Below are positions 17,018-24,973 of a stretch of DNA of 37,930 bases, piece by piece. The position numbers and the translations under genes were made by a program. Each line of letters opens with the position of its first letter. The stretch's first letter is position 1. The notes beneath the pieces are model-generated. The model saw only the letters and a program-made list of their open reading frames with translations. It searched no databases and was not told the origin of the DNA. This DNA comes from Burkholderiales bacterium PBB2 (GTDB lineage: Bacteria > Pseudomonadota > Gammaproteobacteria > Burkholderiales > Burkholderiaceae_C), in contig NKIM01000043.1 of the NCBI GenBank assembly GCA_002255955.1, positions 1 through 37,930 of the forward strand, read 5' to 3'.

Positions 17018-18175
17018 GTGGACCTTCGCACCCTGTTCCTGGCCCAGACGGCCCTGCTGGTCACCATCGCCGTGATGTTGTGGCTGGCGCGCGGCGTGGC
17101 GGACGAGGCCAATGGTTTGCGTTGCTGGACCTGGGGCATCGCTGCCGAGGGGCTGGCCTACTCCCTGCTGGCCGGTGCGGGCCACCTGCCGGCCTGGCTG
17201 TCGGGCGGGGTGGCCAATGCCCTGGGGGCGCTGAGCGTGGCCTTGCTGTTCGTGGCCATCCGGCAGTTTCTCGGCCTGCGCTGGCGCTGGTTGCCCTTGT
17301 TTTTGATGGGCCTGGCCGTCACCGTGGTTGGGACGGCCTTTGGTGGTCGCTATGTGGGCGCCACCATCTTCAATGGCTTTGTCTACGGCCTGCTGCAGCT
17401 GCTCAATGCCCATGTGCTCTGGCGCCTGCGTCGCAGTGGCGCGTCGACCCAGGCTTCGGACGGCCTGGCGCGGGTGCAGGGCCTGGTGGCGCTGGCGCAT
17501 TTGCTGATGGGTCTGGTCTTGCCGGCGCGTGCGCTCTTGCTGGCGCTGGGCGCGGCGCGGCCCGATTACCTTGACCTCAGCAGTGGCTGGCAGCAACCGG
17601 TGTTTGTCTTCAGCTTTGTCTACCTGGTGATCTGCTGCCTGGGCTTCTTGCTGATGTGCAAGATGCGCGCCGAGCAGGTGGTGCGTGAGCTGGCGCTGAC
17701 CGATGGCCTGACCGGACTGGCCAACCGCCGCGCCCTCGACGAGGACATGACCCAGGCCCTGAATGCGGCCACGCAGTCGGGGCGATCGTTCGCGGTGCTG
17801 ATGATCGACATCGACCACTTCAAGGCCTTCAACGACCAGCACGGTCACCGCGCCGGCGATGCCGCCCTGCGCCAGTTCGCCGCACGCCTGCGCATGCAGC
17901 TGCCAGCCCAGGGCCGCGCCTATCGCTACGGCGGCGAAGAGTTCACCGTGATGCTGGCGGCAGCCGATGCCACGCAAGCCTTGGCGCAGGCCGAAGCCTT
18001 GCGCGCGGTGTTGGCCACCGACCTGGCTTCGCCCGAGCCCGGCGTGCGCAGCGCCAGCATCGGCGTGGCGCTGTGGCAGCCCGGCGATCATGCGGACCGC
18101 CTGTTTGGCCGCGCCGACCGTGCGCTCTACCGCGCCAAGGCCGGCGGGCGCAATCGCGTCGAGCTGCAGGCCTGA
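17018..18175 (+). CDS. Membrane-anchored diguanylate cyclase (GGDEF domain)
   Basis: Makes cyclic di-GMP from two GTP. From the GTG at 17018 it has 385 residues: about seven hydrophobic segments over residues 1-215, then a GGDEF domain from about 225. The domain shows LTDGLTGLANRRALDED, the metal/GTP site IDIDHFKAFNDQHGH and the active-site loop YRYGGEEF. No RxxD inhibitory site is visible five residues before GGEEF (sequence is PAQGRAYRY), so product inhibition of the usual kind is probably missing. The membrane part resembles the multi-helix sensor regions common in this order; its signal is unknown. A TTG at 16958 is in frame but adds a non-membrane stretch. Confidence 0.92.
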   Translation: MDLRTLFLAQTALLVTIAVMLWLARGVADEANGLRCWTWGIAAEGLAYSLLAGAGHLPAWLSGGVANALGALSVALLFVAIRQFLGLRWRWLPLFLMGLAVTVVGTAFGGRYVGATIFNGFVYGLLQLLNAHVLWRLRRSGASTQASDGLARVQGLVALAHLLMGLVLPARALLLALGAARPDYLDLSSGWQQPVFVFSFVYLVICCLGFLLMCKMRAEQVVRELALTDGLTGLANRRALDEDMTQALNAATQSGRSFAVLMIDIDHFKAFNDQHGHRAGDAALRQFAARLRMQLPAQGRAYRYGGEEFTVMLAAADATQALAQAEALRAVLATDLASPEPGVRSASIGVALWQPGDHADRLFGRADRALYRAKAGGRNRVELQA

Positions 18176-18207
18176 GCGACGGCGCGCACATCAGCGCCCG
18201 CAATGAA

Positions 18208-18230
18208 AACGCCCCGCAGAGCGGGGCGTT
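18208..18230 (-). terminator. Terminator hairpin between the GGDEF and second PEP-CTERM genes
   Basis: Perfect 10-bp stem AACGCCCCGC-AGA-GCGGGGCGTT. The T-run (TTTT) lies on the minus-strand side, so it best serves the PEP-CTERM gene ending at 18280, though it could act both ways. Confidence 0.75.
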
Positions 18231-18279
18231 GCTGTGTGGCTGTCTCGGCCAGGTGCCTGGCCGAGGGGTCGCCTGGCGA

Positions 18280-18993
18280 TCAGCGGTCTTGCAGCTGCTT
18301 GCGGCGGCGCAGGCCGATGGCGCCCAGGCCCAGGGCCATCAGGGCGTAGGTGCTGGGTTCCGGCACGGCGGCAGTGATGCTGACGCTGTCGATGCCGATG
18401 TAGTCGGAGTTGTCGCCAGCAGGGCCACCCGAGTTCACGGTGTAGCGGAAGGCGATGGCACCGTTGGTGGCGCCGCTCAGGCCGCTGATGGTGGCGCTGT
18501 ACTGGGTCCACTCACCGGGGTAGCCGCCTTGCTCCAGATTGGGGTTGATGCTCAGCAGCAGGGTGGTGAAGCTGCCGACGCTGGTGTCGGTGTTGCCGAC
18601 ATCGGTGCCGCCGACATTGCTGAAGCGCACTTCCAGGCGGTCGGGGTACAGCGAATCGGTGACGCTGCGGCTCCAGAAGGTCAGGGTGTCGCCGTTGTTG
18701 AAGCTCAGGGTCGGGGTGATCAGCCAGTTGCTGATTTCGCCGGCGCCGGCCGTGTTGTTGAAGTTGGCGCCGATGTAGGAATTGGCCGCGCCCGAATACG
18801 AGGTGAAGACGGTGGCGTTGCCTTGGAACCAGTTGGTGGTGCCGATGGGCGCGCTGTTGTTCTTCTGGGCCCAGCCGGCGGGCAGGACGGTGTCGAAGCC
18901 TTCGGTCAGTTCGGCCGCAGCGGCATTGCCGGCAGCCAGGGCGGCGATCACGGCCGGCACCAGGGCGCGGGCAAAGATGGAACGTGCAGACAT
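18280..18993 (-). CDS. PEP-CTERM protein with choice-of-anchor J-like domain
   Basis: Exported protein of 237 residues. The signal peptide spans about 1-27 (cut near NAAAA-EL). The body opens with LTEGFDTVLPAGWAQKNNS and contains WFQGN, SNWLITPTLSFNNGDTLTFWSR and YIGIDSVSI, matching the choice-of-anchor J / cleaved-adhesin-like beta-sandwich seen in many surface proteins. The tail is AVPEPSTYALMALG (from 209), a hydrophobic helix and RRRKQLQDR, a standard PEP-CTERM signal. GAGGAG lies six bases before the ATG. It needs an exosortase encoded elsewhere. It shares the sorting tail with the protein at 13658-14290 but not the body sequence. Probably an extracellular matrix or adhesion component. 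Confidence 0.9.
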   Translation of the reverse strand: MSARSIFARALVPAVIAALAAGNAAAAELTEGFDTVLPAGWAQKNNSAPIGTTNWFQGNATVFTSYSGAANSYIGANFNNTAGAGEISNWLITPTLSFNNGDTLTFWSRSVTDSLYPDRLEVRFSNVGGTDVGNTDTSVGSFTTLLLSINPNLEQGGYPGEWTQYSATISGLSGATNGAIAFRYTVNSGGPAGDNSDYIGIDSVSITAAVPEPSTYALMALGLGAIGLRRRKQLQDR

Positions 18994-19076
18994 AGGTTCT
19001 CCTCAAAAGCGTTGGCGAGAGGCCGTGCGTCATGCGCCCGGCAAGGTCGTCGGCGGTCCTGCGTGCTGCTGAAAGT

Positions 19077-19090
19077 GTGCAGGACTGCAC
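19077..19090. promoter_or_regulatory. Perfect palindrome upstream of the second PEP-CTERM gene
   Basis: GTGCAG-GA-CTGCAC lies 84 bases upstream of the PEP-CTERM start and 160 bases before uup. It has the form of a dimeric repressor or activator site. Otherwise the 18994-19250 gap holds only GC-rich sequence and a candidate -10 for uup. Confidence 0.4.
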
Positions 19091-19237
19091 GTGTTTCCCT
19101 TGTACCCGCTCCCTCGAGATGACAAACCCATGAAATCCCTGGGGGCCCCACCGGATCAAGGGGAGGGGAAACCAGCAACTGCGCTGCCCCCGCTACACGC
19201 GGGCTGTCCCGTTTCGGGGCCGGCCTCGCCCATCGGG

Positions 19238-19243
19238 GACAAT
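19238..19243 (+). promoter_or_regulatory. Candidate -10 element for uup
   Basis: GACAAT ends seven bases before the preferred uup ATG at 19251, which would give a leaderless or nearly leaderless mRNA. There is no clear -35, and the hexamer overlaps the alternative ATG at 19242. Confidence 0.35.
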
Positions 19244-19250
19244 GCGCGCC

Positions 19251-21128
19251 ATGGCAGTCCTATCCATCTCCAATGCCCATCTCGCGTTCGGCCATGTGCC
19301 GCTGCTGGATGGCGCTTCTTTCTCGCTCGAAATGGGTGAGCGCGTCGGCCTCATTGGCCGGAATGGCACCGGCAAATCGTCCCTGCTCAAAGTGCTGGCT
19401 CAAATCGAGAAACTCGATGACGGGCTGTTGCAACTGCAGCAAGGCCTGACCAGCGTTTATGTGCCTCAGGAACCACTGTTGCGGCCTGAGGCCACCATCT
19501 TCGACGTGGTCAGCGAAGGCGTGGCCGAGGCCAAGGCCTTGCGCGAGCGCTACGAAATCCACGACCCCAACGACGATCTCGAGTGGGTGGGCGAGCGCAT
19601 CGAGCACATCGGTGGCTGGACCTGGGAGCAGCGCGTGGATGAAACCTTGCAGCGCCTGGGCCTAGATGGCTCGCGCCTGGTCGGTTCGCTCTCCGGGGGT
19701 TTGAAAAAGCGCGTGGCCCTGGGCCGCGCCCTGGTCGCTCAGCCCGATGTGCTGCTGCTGGACGAACCCACCAACCACCTGGACCTGGATGCCATCACCT
19801 GGCTCGAAGGTCTGCTCAATGATTTCAAGGGCTCGCTGCTGCTGATCACCCACGACCGGGCCTTTCTGGACAACGTGGCCAATCGCATCGTCGAGCTGGA
19901 CCGTGGCCAGTTGCGCGGCTACCCGGGCAATTTCGCGGCCTTCACCGCCGCCAAAGCCTACGAGCTGGAAAACGAGGCCCTGTTCAACGCCCGCTTTGAC
20001 AAGCTGCTGGCCCAGGAAGAGGTTTGGATCCGCAAGGGCGTGGAAGCCCGCCGCACCCGCAGTGTGGCCCGCATCCAGCGCCTGGAGGCCATGCGCCTGG
20101 CCCACGCCGCGCGCCGCGATGTGCAGGGCAAGGCCAAGCTGGACATCGACACCGGCGCGGCCAGCGGCAAGATCGTGGCCGAGCTGGAAAACGTCAGCAA
20201 GAGCTATGGCGACCGCGTCATCGTGCGCGACTTCACCGCCACCATCCTGCGCGGCGACAAGGTCGGCCTGGTCGGCTCCAACGGTGCCGGCAAGACCACC
20301 CTGCTGAAGATGATCCTCGGTGAACTGGCGCCCGACAGCGGCGAGGTGCGCCAGGGCTCGCGCCTGACGGTGGCCTATTTCGACCAGATGCGCGACACGC
20401 TGAACCTCGACGCCACGTTGGCCGACACCATCAGCCCCGGCAGCGAGTGGATCGAGATCGGCACGCAGAAAAAGCATGTGAAGAGCTACCTGGGCGACTT
20501 CCTGTTCTCGCCCGCGCGCGCCAATTCGCCGGTCAAGAGCCTCTCCGGCGGCGAGCGCAACCGCTTGCTGCTGGCCCGCCTGTTTGCCCGCCCGGCCAAT
20601 GTGCTGGTGCTGGACGAGCCGACCAACGACCTCGACATCGAAACCCTCGAGCTGCTCGAAGAGCTGCTGGCCGATTACGACGGCACGGTCTTCCTGGTCA
20701 GCCATGACCGCCGCTTCCTCGATAACGTGGTCACCTCGACCATCGTCAACGAAGGCGATGGCCGCTGGCGCGAGTACGAGGGCGGCGTGCAGGACTGGTT
20801 GATCCAGTCCAAGCGCGCGGCGGCCCTGGCTGCCAAGTCGGCGCCCGCAGCTGCTCCGGCCCCCGCACCGGTCGCCGCAGCGGCGCCCGCACCTGTGGTG
20901 GCCAACAAGAAAAAGCTCAGCTACAAAGAGCAGCGCGAGCTGGACGAGCTGCCCGCCAAGGTGGCGGCGCTGGAAGCCGAGCAGAAGCAACTGCACGCGC
21001 TGCTGGGCGGCACCGAGCTCTACAGCCAGGGGGCAGCCCGCATCGCCGAAGTGACCGACCGCGCCGCGCAGATCGATGACGAACTGCTGGGCCTGATGGA
21101 GCGCTGGGAAGTGCTGGAAGCGAAATGA
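19251..21128 (+). CDS. uup: ABC-F family ATPase, Uup type
   Basis: Soluble protein with two ATP-binding cassettes and no membrane domain; ABC-F proteins act on the ribosome, and Uup is linked to DNA-transposition and ribosome-stalling phenotypes. From 19251 it has 625 residues. Cassette 1 has Walker A GRNGTGKSS, signature LSGGLKKRVAL and Walker B LLLDEPTNHLDLD. Cassette 2 has GSNGAGKTT, LSGGERNRLLL and LVLDEPTNDLDIE. Between them is the ABC-F linker. An Ala/Pro-rich hinge (about 527-555) leads to the C-terminal Uup coiled coil, starting KKLSYKEQRELDELP. That tail separates Uup from EttA. The upstream in-frame ATG at 19242 adds three residues. Its last codons overlap the next gene by ATGA. Confidence 0.95.
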   Translation: MAVLSISNAHLAFGHVPLLDGASFSLEMGERVGLIGRNGTGKSSLLKVLAQIEKLDDGLLQLQQGLTSVYVPQEPLLRPEATIFDVVSEGVAEAKALRERYEIHDPNDDLEWVGERIEHIGGWTWEQRVDETLQRLGLDGSRLVGSLSGGLKKRVALGRALVAQPDVLLLDEPTNHLDLDAITWLEGLLNDFKGSLLLITHDRAFLDNVANRIVELDRGQLRGYPGNFAAFTAAKAYELENEALFNARFDKLLAQEEVWIRKGVEARRTRSVARIQRLEAMRLAHAARRDVQGKAKLDIDTGAASGKIVAELENVSKSYGDRVIVRDFTATILRGDKVGLVGSNGAGKTTLLKMILGELAPDSGEVRQGSRLTVAYFDQMRDTLNLDATLADTISPGSEWIEIGTQKKHVKSYLGDFLFSPARANSPVKSLSGGERNRLLLARLFARPANVLVLDEPTNDLDIETLELLEELLADYDGTVFLVSHDRRFLDNVVTSTIVNEGDGRWREYEGGVQDWLIQSKRAAALAAKSAPAAAPAPAPVAAAAPAPVVANKKKLSYKEQRELDELPAKVAALEAEQKQLHALLGGTELYSQGAARIAEVTDRAAQIDDELLGLMERWEVLEAK

Positions 21129-21535
21129 CGGCGCCGGCGGACCCGGACCGCGCTCAGGCCTTGGGCCAGGAATGGCAGGCCTTGTTCCGCGCGCATGAGT
21201 GCTACGAGTTCGGTGCCTTGGCGCTGAAACTCTCCGCCCTGGTCTTGTGCGGCCTGGCCTGGGGTGCGAGCTGGCTCTGGGTGCTGTTGCCGCTGCTGTG
21301 GCTGCAGGAGGGCGTGCTCAAGACTTTCCAGTCGCGCTTGTCCGATCGCCTGCTGCGCGTGGAACAGCTGCTGCGTGAGCCCGCCCCGACAGCTGCAGCG
21401 TTTCAGCTGCACAGCGAGTGGCTGCAGCAGCGGCCGGGCAGCGTGGCGCTGATGCTGGAATACCTGAAGTCGGCCTTGCGCCCGACCGTGGCCTTGCCGT
21501 ATCCGGTCTTGCTGCTGGCCCTGGCCTTTGTTTGA
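21125..21535 (+). CDS. Small membrane protein of unknown function, coupled to uup
   Basis: The 136-residue product begins at the ATG that overlaps the uup stop (ATGA), so it is probably translated by coupling. One long hydrophobic stretch at about 33-62 (ALKLSALVLCGLAWG and WLWVLLPLLW) could span the membrane once or twice, and the C-terminus PVLLLALAFV is hydrophobic as well. I do not recognise a named family. Codon usage looks like the neighbours and the gene fits the strand pattern, so it is likely real. Any functional link to Uup is inference from the overlap. Confidence 0.75.
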   Translation: MTAPADPDRAQALGQEWQALFRAHECYEFGALALKLSALVLCGLAWGASWLWVLLPLLWLQEGVLKTFQSRLSDRLLRVEQLLREPAPTAAAFQLHSEWLQQRPGSVALMLEYLKSALRPTVALPYPVLLLALAFV

Positions 21536-21564
21536 GAGCTTGAGGGCTCGGGCGGCGTGGCGGT

Positions 21565-22353
21565 TCAGAGCTGAACCTGCACTTCGCCGAGCCCTTCGAA
21601 GCGGACCCACAGCCGGTCGCCCGCCGCCAGATCGGGCATCACCAGCCAGGCGCCGGTGGTGACCACCGAGCCGGCAGGCAAGACCTGACCCTCGCGGGTG
21701 GCATGGCGCAGCCACTGCGGCAGCAGCCAGAAGGGATCGCCCAGGGAATGGCTGCCGCGGGCGCGCTGCGGTGCCTCGTCGTTGCGCTGGATTTCGCAGG
21801 TCTGCTGGGCCCAGTCGCGCCCGGTTTGCGGCGGCAACCAGTCGCCGAGCACCAGGGCGCCATGCGAGAGCGCATCGACCTGGCGCAGCCAGGCCGGTGC
21901 AGCTTGAGCTTGCAGCCAACGTGAGCTGACCAGCTCGGCCGAGACGGCCATGCCGTCCACCAGGGCCGTGGCCTGCAGGCCGTCCAGCGTGGCGGCGCTT
22001 GCCGCATCCACATCCTGGCCCAGGCGCAGGGCGATTTCGGCCTCGATGCCGGGGCGGTTCAAGCGCAAATCATCCAGAGTGGCCGGGCTGCGGCGCACGC
22101 CGCGTGGGGGCAGGGCGGCATGGCCCAGCGCGGCCTCGCGCGAGGGGCCGCCGCTCTTCCAGGCCTGGGGCTCATGGGCCTGGCCGCAGCCCAGGCGGCG
22201 CGCCAATTCGGCTTGGGCACGGGCGACTAAAGTCGTGTCCGGCGCTTCGGTCGGCCACAGGCTGGCATCGAGCGCAGGCCCGCCCCCCCAGGCGGCCGCC
22301 AGAGCCGCCGGCAGGTTCTCGCCGATGCGGGTGTTGAGATCCAGGGTGTTCAC
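21565..22353 (-). CDS. Fumarylacetoacetate-hydrolase-fold protein, 2-keto-4-pentenoate hydratase-like
   Basis: A 262-residue protein of the FAH/hydratase superfamily (MhpD/DmpE-like). The metal-binding style motif IEAEIALRLGQD occurs at about 103-115, followed by VDGMAVSAELVSSRW and the C-terminal core HGALVLGDW, LPAGSVVTTGAWL and GDRLWVRFEGLGEVQV. The expected reaction is hydration of a 2-oxo-4-enoate or a related decarboxylation, with Mg2+ or Mn2+. No meta-cleavage genes are nearby, so the substrate is unknown. The GTG start overlaps the stop of the receiver protein upstream (GTGA), so the two are one transcription unit. Confidence 0.85.
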   Translation of the reverse strand: MNTLDLNTRIGENLPAALAAAWGGGPALDASLWPTEAPDTTLVARAQAELARRLGCGQAHEPQAWKSGGPSREAALGHAALPPRGVRRSPATLDDLRLNRPGIEAEIALRLGQDVDAASAATLDGLQATALVDGMAVSAELVSSRWLQAQAAPAWLRQVDALSHGALVLGDWLPPQTGRDWAQQTCEIQRNDEAPQRARGSHSLGDPFWLLPQWLRHATREGQVLPAGSVVTTGAWLVMPDLAAGDRLWVRFEGLGEVQVQL

Positions 22354-22988
22354 AGGCGTTGCAGTTTGTGGGCCGGCACCAGCTCGGACTTGCCTTTGAG
22401 CTGCACCACCAGCTCGCCGCTGCGCACCACGACGAACTGAACGGTGTCGGTCTGCCCCTCGAACTTGACCTTGTCGCCGGCGCGCAGCTGCGGTGGCAGG
22501 GGCGGCAGCACGATTTTGGGCGGCAGATGGCCAGGGCCTTGTTGTGACTTCATCACCGCATTCAGGCGCTGGGCCAGTTCCGGCCGCTCCTGGGCCAGCT
22601 GTTCCAGCGAGCGGCGCATGGTGGATTTCAGGTCGTCGGCCGTGAAGGGCTTGCGCAGCAGAAAGCGCGAACCCGCGGCCTTGGCTTCGGCCTCATGGGC
22701 GGGCGAGATCTCGAAGCTCAGCAAGGACAGGCGGCAGCCGGGGTTGACGGTCTTGAGGCGCTGGTACAGCGCAATGCCGCTGAGGTCGGATTTGGGGAAC
22801 CAGTCGGTGATCAGAAAGTCCGGCTTGAATTCCAGGCCCAGGCTCAGGGCCGAGGCGGTGTCGCTGGCATTGCGGATGGAGTGGGAGGGGAAGCCGAAGC
22901 CTTCCAGCAACTGGCGGGCGAAGGTTTGCACGCCGGCCAGAGCATCGACGATCAAGAAACGCAGCTCGGTGTTCGCGGGGGCACTCAT
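22350..22988 (-). CDS. Receiver-domain protein with an extra C-terminal SH3-like domain
   Basis: From the ATG at 22988 it has 212 residues. A CheY-like receiver covers about 9-128: D15 (RFLIVDAL, with only one of the usual two acidic residues), phosphoacceptor D62 (FLITDWFPKSDLSG), S91 and K113 (LLRKPF). After a Pro-rich hinge (PPKIVLPPLPPQ) comes a compact beta-rich end of about 45 residues (LRAGDKVKFEG, VQFVVVRSGELVVQLKG, ELVPAHKLQRL) that looks like a small SH3-like barrel; I do not know a named output domain of this form. It shares a GTGA overlap with the FAH-fold gene. The open frame runs 38 codons further upstream, but that part is not receiver-like. The cognate kinase is not present. 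Confidence 0.85.
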   Translation of the reverse strand: MSAPANTELRFLIVDALAGVQTFARQLLEGFGFPSHSIRNASDTASALSLGLEFKPDFLITDWFPKSDLSGIALYQRLKTVNPGCRLSLLSFEISPAHEAEAKAAGSRFLLRKPFTADDLKSTMRRSLEQLAQERPELAQRLNAVMKSQQGPGHLPPKIVLPPLPPQLRAGDKVKFEGQTDTVQFVVVRSGELVVQLKGKSELVPAHKLQRL

Positions 22989-23162
22989 GAGCAAGGGTCG
23001 GGGAGGGTCAGCGGCACGAAACGATGGGCGCCCCTTCAAGAGGGGCGCAGGAGGGCCGATGTTAGCCCCCCGAGCTTGTGTTTTCGGCACGTGAAGGCGC
23101 ATTCAGCAGCCTGGGATATGTACGAATGCCGCCCCGGTGTGCGCCTGATCTCCGCGCAGCAC

Positions 23163-23199
23163 TTGAGCTGCAAGCTGTGCGAGTGGGATAATTTCCCAC
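23163..23199 (+). promoter_or_regulatory. Promoter overlapped by a perfect palindrome, upstream of the small lipoprotein gene
   Basis: TTGAGC (23163-23168) and GATAAT (23187-23192) are 18 bp apart and resemble sigma-70 -35 and -10 boxes. The palindrome GTGGGA-TAATT-TCCCAC (23183-23199) covers the -10, as expected for a repressor operator. The predicted start near 23199 leaves a leader of about 39 bases before the ATG at 23238. Elsewhere in 22989-23237 I see nothing definite. Confidence 0.55.
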
Positions 23200-23237
23200 G
23201 ATATTAAAAAATCCATCAGGCTGGAGGGCCCGAAACC

Positions 23238-23468
23238 ATGCAAACCAAGACCAAACAGGAGTGGCTGCGTGCCGGCTTGCGCGAGCTGATCTGGCTGTGC
23301 CCTGCAGTGGCCGTGGCTGCCTTGGCCCTGAGCTTGGCGTCCTGCGGCAGTGGTATGGGCGAGCTGGCCGCGCGGCCCGTCGAGGCCGATGCTTCTTTGC
23401 CGGTGCCGATCAACGAGCCGGTGACCGACACCTATTGCAGCCCGGCCCTGCGACGCTGCCTGGCCTGA
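23238..23468 (+). CDS. Small putative lipoprotein, 76 residues
   Basis: The N-terminus is charged (MQTKTKQEWLRAGLREL), then a hydrophobic segment (LIWLCPAVAVAALALSL) ends in a lipobox-like LASC with the Cys at 36. If processed, the mature peptide has 41 residues (CGSGMGELAARP onward), with two more cysteines at 67 and 74 that could pair. The n-region is longer than usual for a lipoprotein signal, so a simple single-pass membrane anchor is the alternative. GGAGGG lies nine bases before the ATG. It is flanked by a promoter with a palindromic operator-like site. No family recognised. It stands alone, convergent with the MocR gene. Confidence 0.6.
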   Translation: MQTKTKQEWLRAGLRELIWLCPAVAVAALALSLASCGSGMGELAARPVEADASLPVPINEPVTDTYCSPALRRCLA

Positions 23469-23499
23469 AGCGCTGACCGACGAACCCTCTTGCCTCAGC

Positions 23500-24912
23500 T
23501 CAGGACTCGCGCAGCTCGGCCAGCAGGCGCCAGAAGCGCGCATCCTGCGAGGTGGCGAAGTTGATGCGCATCAGCGTGCCCGCGCGCCGGGTCGGGCTGA
23601 ACAGCAAACCCGGCGCGATCAGCCAGCCGGCGTCCAGCATGCGCTGGGCCAAGCGCTCGGTGTCCACCCCCACCTCCAGCCAGCCGAACAGGCCGTGCGG
23701 CGGCGTGACGAACTGGCAGCCGGCCTCCTCGGCCAGGCGCACCGCCCGCTGCCGCGCGGCATCCAGGCGTGAAATCACCCGCTCGGCATGGCGGCGCAGC
23801 TGGCCCTGCTCCAGGCAGATGGCCACGGCGCGGTCCATCATGGGGCTGGTGGTCAGGGTGGACAGCAACTTCAGCTCGGTCAGCTGGTGCACGACCTGGG
23901 CGCTGGCGGCCACAAAGCCGACCCGCCAGGCCGGCGTCAGGATCTTGGAAAAGCCCGAGACGTAAATCGTGCGCTTGAGCCCGTCCAAGGCCGAGAGCCG
24001 CGGCGCATGGTTGGGTGCCAGGAAGGCATAGGTGTCGTCCTCGACCACCAGCATGTCGGCCGCCTCGACCAGCTTGAGGATCTGGTGCGCGCTGGCGAGT
24101 GACAAGCTGTTGCCCGTGGGGTTGTGCAGCACCGAGACGGTCACATACATGCGCGGCCGGTGCTCGGCGATCAGCCGGGCCATGACCTCCAGATCCGGCC
24201 CCTGCGGCCCGCGTGGCACCGGCAGCAGGCGCATGCCAGCTTGCGACAGCCGCGCGTACTCGATGGCCCAGCCGGGGTCGTCCACCAGCACCGCGTCACC
24301 GGGCGTCAGCAGGCAGCGGGTGATCAGGTCCAGGGCATGGGTGGCGCCTACGGTGCTGACGATCTGCTCGGGTGCGGCATGCACGCCCAGGTCTTCCAGC
24401 CGCCGGCTCAAAGCGCTGCGCAGGCGCGGGTCACCGCCCGGCTCGCCGTACTGGAGCGCCAGCTGATCGGGCTCTTCGCTCTGGCTGACGACGCGGCGCA
24501 TGGCGCTTTGCAGCATGGGAAGGTCCAGCCATTCGCCGGGCAGGGTGCCCAGGCCCGGCGCGTGGCGCGCATCGGCCTGGAACATGCCGCGGATCAGGGC
24601 GCTGGCATCAATCGGTGTTGCGGGCGTGGCCACCGTTTGGGCCGGCGTGGTCTTGGCCTTGGGGGCATGGACATCGCGCACAAAAAAGCCGCGCTGCTTG
24701 CGCGCTTCGAGCAGGCCGGCAGCCAGCAGCTGGTCGTAGGCCGCCACCACGGTGTAGGGGCTGACGCCATGGTGGCGCGCGCATTCGCGCACCGAGGGCA
24801 GGCGGGCGCCGGGCAGGATCAGGCGCTGCTGGATACGCTCGGAAAACCGCAAGGCCAGCTGCTGGGCCAAGGGCAGGCTGGCGCTGCGGGACAGGGCTGT
24901 GCTGGTGCTCAT
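23500..24912 (-). CDS. MocR-type transcriptional regulator (GntR HTH plus aminotransferase domain)
   Basis: The 470-residue chimera has an N-terminal GntR winged helix (about 12-80: PLAQQLALRFSERIQQ, LPSVRECARHHGVSPYTVVAAYDQL, ARKQRGFFV) and, after a Thr/Ala/Pro linker, a fold-type I aminotransferase-like domain from about 125. The PLP lysine is K323 in SGFSKILTPAWRVG, with NPTGN and VVEDDTYAF matching the cofactor pocket. MocR proteins sense PLP or a PLP-amino-acid adduct and usually control the adjacent divergent gene. Here that is the racemase operon, 73 bp away, with operator-like repeats between. It is PdxR/GabR-like in layout, but no pyridoxine or GABA genes are present, so an amino-acid ligand is more likely. 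Confidence 0.93.
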   Translation of the reverse strand: MSTSTALSRSASLPLAQQLALRFSERIQQRLILPGARLPSVRECARHHGVSPYTVVAAYDQLLAAGLLEARKQRGFFVRDVHAPKAKTTPAQTVATPATPIDASALIRGMFQADARHAPGLGTLPGEWLDLPMLQSAMRRVVSQSEEPDQLALQYGEPGGDPRLRSALSRRLEDLGVHAAPEQIVSTVGATHALDLITRCLLTPGDAVLVDDPGWAIEYARLSQAGMRLLPVPRGPQGPDLEVMARLIAEHRPRMYVTVSVLHNPTGNSLSLASAHQILKLVEAADMLVVEDDTYAFLAPNHAPRLSALDGLKRTIYVSGFSKILTPAWRVGFVAASAQVVHQLTELKLLSTLTTSPMMDRAVAICLEQGQLRRHAERVISRLDAARQRAVRLAEEAGCQFVTPPHGLFGWLEVGVDTERLAQRMLDAGWLIAPGLLFSPTRRAGTLMRINFATSQDARFWRLLAELRES

Positions 24913-24913
24913 A

Positions 24914-24965
24914 CCGATACAGATTCTGAGGTTGTCCGGACAAGTGTATTGGTTCTGTATTGGTT
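24914..24965. promoter_or_regulatory. Candidate MocR operator: tandem 10-bp repeats plus one inverted copy
   Basis: TGTATTGGTT occurs twice in tandem at 24945-24954 and 24956-24965, one helical turn (11 bp) apart. A third, inverted copy lies at 24914-24923 (CCGATACAGA; its complement TCTGTATCGG matches TCTGTATTGG at 9 of 10). The inverted copy touches the regulator start codon and the tandem pair overlaps the -35 region of the divergent racemase gene. Direct-repeat-plus-inverted architecture is known for MocR regulators, so autorepression and activation of the racemase operon are the natural reading. Confidence 0.65.
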
Positions 24966-24973
24966 TGGGCCGC

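Noticed and set aside
19161-19200. Cobalamin-riboswitch-like string before uup (GGGGAAACC followed by GCTGCCCCCGC)
   Set aside because: The GGTG and TCC core elements and the downstream B12-box part are missing, spacing is wrong, and neither flanking gene is linked to cobalamin.
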